Assembly: GCA_027008885.1 (NCBI GenBank)
Contig: JALVDQ010000307.1
Span: 1 to 26,291 of the forward strand
Source: Thiotrichaceae bacterium
GTDB lineage: Bacteria; Pseudomonadota; Gammaproteobacteria; Thiotrichales; Thiotrichaceae
Length of the DNA: 26,291 bases
Reading direction: 5' to 3'
The position numbers and the translations under genes were made by a program. The notes beneath the pieces are model-generated. The model did not search any database, was not told where the DNA came from, and saw only the letters and a program-made list of their open reading frames with translations. The number at the start of each line of letters is the position of its first letter. Position 1 is the stretch's first letter. Shown piece by piece: positions 24,893-26,291 of this stretch.

Positions 24893-26110
24893 CTAATTGG
24901 CAGCAAGTCTGTTTCCATACGGGTTTCTGTTTAGCAATAAATACGTTTTTCCGTAGCCAGTCAGATTATTTGCCATTTTTCTGGCTGATTCTCCAACGCC
25001 TGTATAAATATCCATGCGTGCGGGTCCTGTTATGACTTTTCCCCGATCTTGCGGAAACAGTATTCGCCATTCTTTGCCTACGATTCTGTTTGCACTGCTA
25101 ACAATGGGAACCTCAGCCAGAATTACCGCACCAAAAGGAATGTAATCAGTATCAACAGCAACCGTATGACCTGGAACAACAGGAACGCCCGAGGCTGTTC
25201 TAACGTAATCCTTATCCAGAGTGAAATAAATATAACGGGGATTGTAATTTAAAATTTCCTGCATCATGTGAGGATGCCTGTCTAGCCAGCGTTTAATTTC
25301 ACTACGACCGGGATTACCATTTAACAAGCCCTTTCTTTGCATATAACTGGCAATGCTCTTAAAAGGCTTTTCATTGCTGCCATCAAACTTTAATGATTTT
25401 CTTTCGCCATTGGGAAGTTGCAAAATGCCAGAGCCTTGAATATGCACATAAAACAGACCCAGCGGATCGTTTGTCCAGGCTATTTCCAGACCTTTGTCGG
25501 CAAGTGCTCCTGCCGCTATTTGCGCGCGCGTAAGACGATAGGGGGTTGTAATCGGTGATCTGTAAATTGGATAACGGTATTCATTATCGGGGCTTAATTT
25601 TGCAGAAATAATAGGTGTGTAGTAACCCGTAAATTTGCTTTTTTGGGTGTTTGCATGCCCTAAATCCATTAAATAAAAATTATTTCTCAAGGCAGCTGGG
25701 GTATAGTCTCCCCGCCAGTCCAATAAAGCTTTTACGGTATCCAGCAACTGCCCGTTTCTAAGCCGCACCCCACTTCTGGCAACGGTGAGATTTGAATTTT
25801 TACCTGAAAGATATTGCAGCGCGTATTGAAGTCCCAGGCGAACTTTGGCAGGCTGTGCTGCTCCTGACCATTGTCTTTGTGGTCTATGTGGTCTTTGGCT
25901 GACATGGCTCGCTCTAAAACGGTCACTAAAACCTGTTTCATCCTCAAACAGACCTTCTGCGGCCGCATATCTGGAGAAATCTTCCATCCTGGGCGAAAGA
26001 TTTTCATCAGGAAACTCTACTGGTCCATCATAAAGAAAATCAGCACGGGAAGAAAAAGAACTGATACATAGAACGCAAAGAAATAACTTTGCCAGATATT
26101 TATCAAACAT
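24893..26110 (-). CDS. mltA: Membrane-bound lytic murein transglycosylase A
   Basis: The 405-residue enzyme cleaves peptidoglycan with formation of 1,6-anhydro ends. An MltA domain (FTGYYTPIISAKLSP, ALADKGLEIAWTNDPLGLFY, VHIQGSGILQLPNGE) is followed by the 3D domain (GVPVVPGHTVAVDTDYIPFG, ILFPQDRGKVITGPARMDIY) that holds the catalytic Asp. The N-terminus is a signal sequence, YLAKLFLCVLCISSFSSRA, but neither Cys has a proper lipobox, unlike E. coli MltA, so membrane attachment is uncertain. An extra Arg/Pro/Gln-rich stretch (SQRPHRPQRQW) lies near residue 70. It converges on pepP. Confidence 0.93.
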   Translation of the reverse strand: MFDKYLAKLFLCVLCISSFSSRADFLYDGPVEFPDENLSPRMEDFSRYAAAEGLFEDETGFSDRFRASHVSQRPHRPQRQWSGAAQPAKVRLGLQYALQYLSGKNSNLTVARSGVRLRNGQLLDTVKALLDWRGDYTPAALRNNFYLMDLGHANTQKSKFTGYYTPIISAKLSPDNEYRYPIYRSPITTPYRLTRAQIAAGALADKGLEIAWTNDPLGLFYVHIQGSGILQLPNGERKSLKFDGSNEKPFKSIASYMQRKGLLNGNPGRSEIKRWLDRHPHMMQEILNYNPRYIYFTLDKDYVRTASGVPVVPGHTVAVDTDYIPFGAVILAEVPIVSSANRIVGKEWRILFPQDRGKVITGPARMDIYTGVGESARKMANNLTGYGKTYLLLNRNPYGNRLAAN

Positions 26111-26255
26111 TTGTCACTCTTATTTTTATTTTTGGGTTATGGGTTTGTTAGGCTGATATTATCTATTTTCTGGTCTTTATTTCAATACAAGAACAAGTTT
26201 ATCCGACGGACTGTATACATCAAAGCAGTTACTCTGCACTATTCTGTTTCTGCCC

Positions 26256-26291
26256 GCTCTGCCCTCTGTCCTCTGTCCTCTGTTCCCTGAC
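26256..26291 (-). repeat. CCTCTGT tandem stretch, probable part of another composite repeat cut by the window edge
   Basis: Read on the minus strand this is GGAACAGAGGACAGAGGACA and further GGCAGAG units, the same GACAGAG-rich module seen beside repeat copies A, E and H. In those, the module directly follows the ATGGGT end. Here that end would lie just beyond base 26291. Confidence 0.6.

Noticed and set aside
25871..25905. GTGGTCT-type near-tandem repeats inside mltA
   Set aside because: They lie in frame within a conserved-length gene, encode a short Arg/Pro/Gln stretch and do not resemble the intergenic repeats; probably local low complexity.

Overview
The window reads as chromosome of a CO2-fixing gammaproteobacterium, most likely a sulfur-oxidising chemolithoautotroph. 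The evidence is a form II RuBisCO gene (cbbM) divergent from a LysR-type cbbR, and the classic gammaproteobacterial order thrS-infC-rpmI-rplT-pheS-pheT-ihfA-merR. The lifestyle is an inference from gene content; no 16S rRNA or other taxonomic marker beyond protein families is present.

Layout. 1-2342 (-): a DUF3683/FAD-linked oxidoreductase running off the left edge. 2444-3199 (+): a glycerophosphodiester phosphodiesterase. 3413-4881 (-): mobA and tupA, a tungstate-binding protein plus a molybdopterin guanylyltransferase, without the matching permease and ATPase. 5074-7520: cbbM (-) and cbbR (+), each followed by a clear hairpin terminator. 7581-8353 (-): two small unrecognised proteins, one a charged coiled coil and one with two membrane segments. 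8823-14171 (-): a tightly packed run tldD-pmbA-truD-(small Cys-tailed protein)-sigZ-tumE-like toxin-HTH antitoxin. 14549-22332 (-): the translation block merR-like, ihfA, pheT, pheS, rplT, rpmI, infC, thrS. 22762-24793 (+): a LysE/RhtB-type exporter and aminopeptidase P. 24893-26110 (-): murein transglycosylase MltA.

The most distinctive content is intergenic. Ten copies of a 30-base repeat lie between genes: an A/T-rich half, then six to eight G, then ATGGGT. Some are single, two sets are inverted pairs of opposite topology, and several are joined to further repeat modules (a GACAGAG-rich segment and imperfect hairpins). One copy forms the stop codon of the phosphodiesterase gene, whose 3' end has been duplicated. 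A block of these repeats sits between infC and rpmI, genes that are normally adjacent. A 160-base element with 23-base terminal inverted repeats lies directly upstream of thrS and seems to contain its promoter.

Most genes are housekeeping. The least-explained protein-coding part is the small Cys-tailed protein, the ECF sigma factor SigZ and the toxin-antitoxin pair at the end of the tldD-pmbA-truD run. The infC gene appears to start with ATC.
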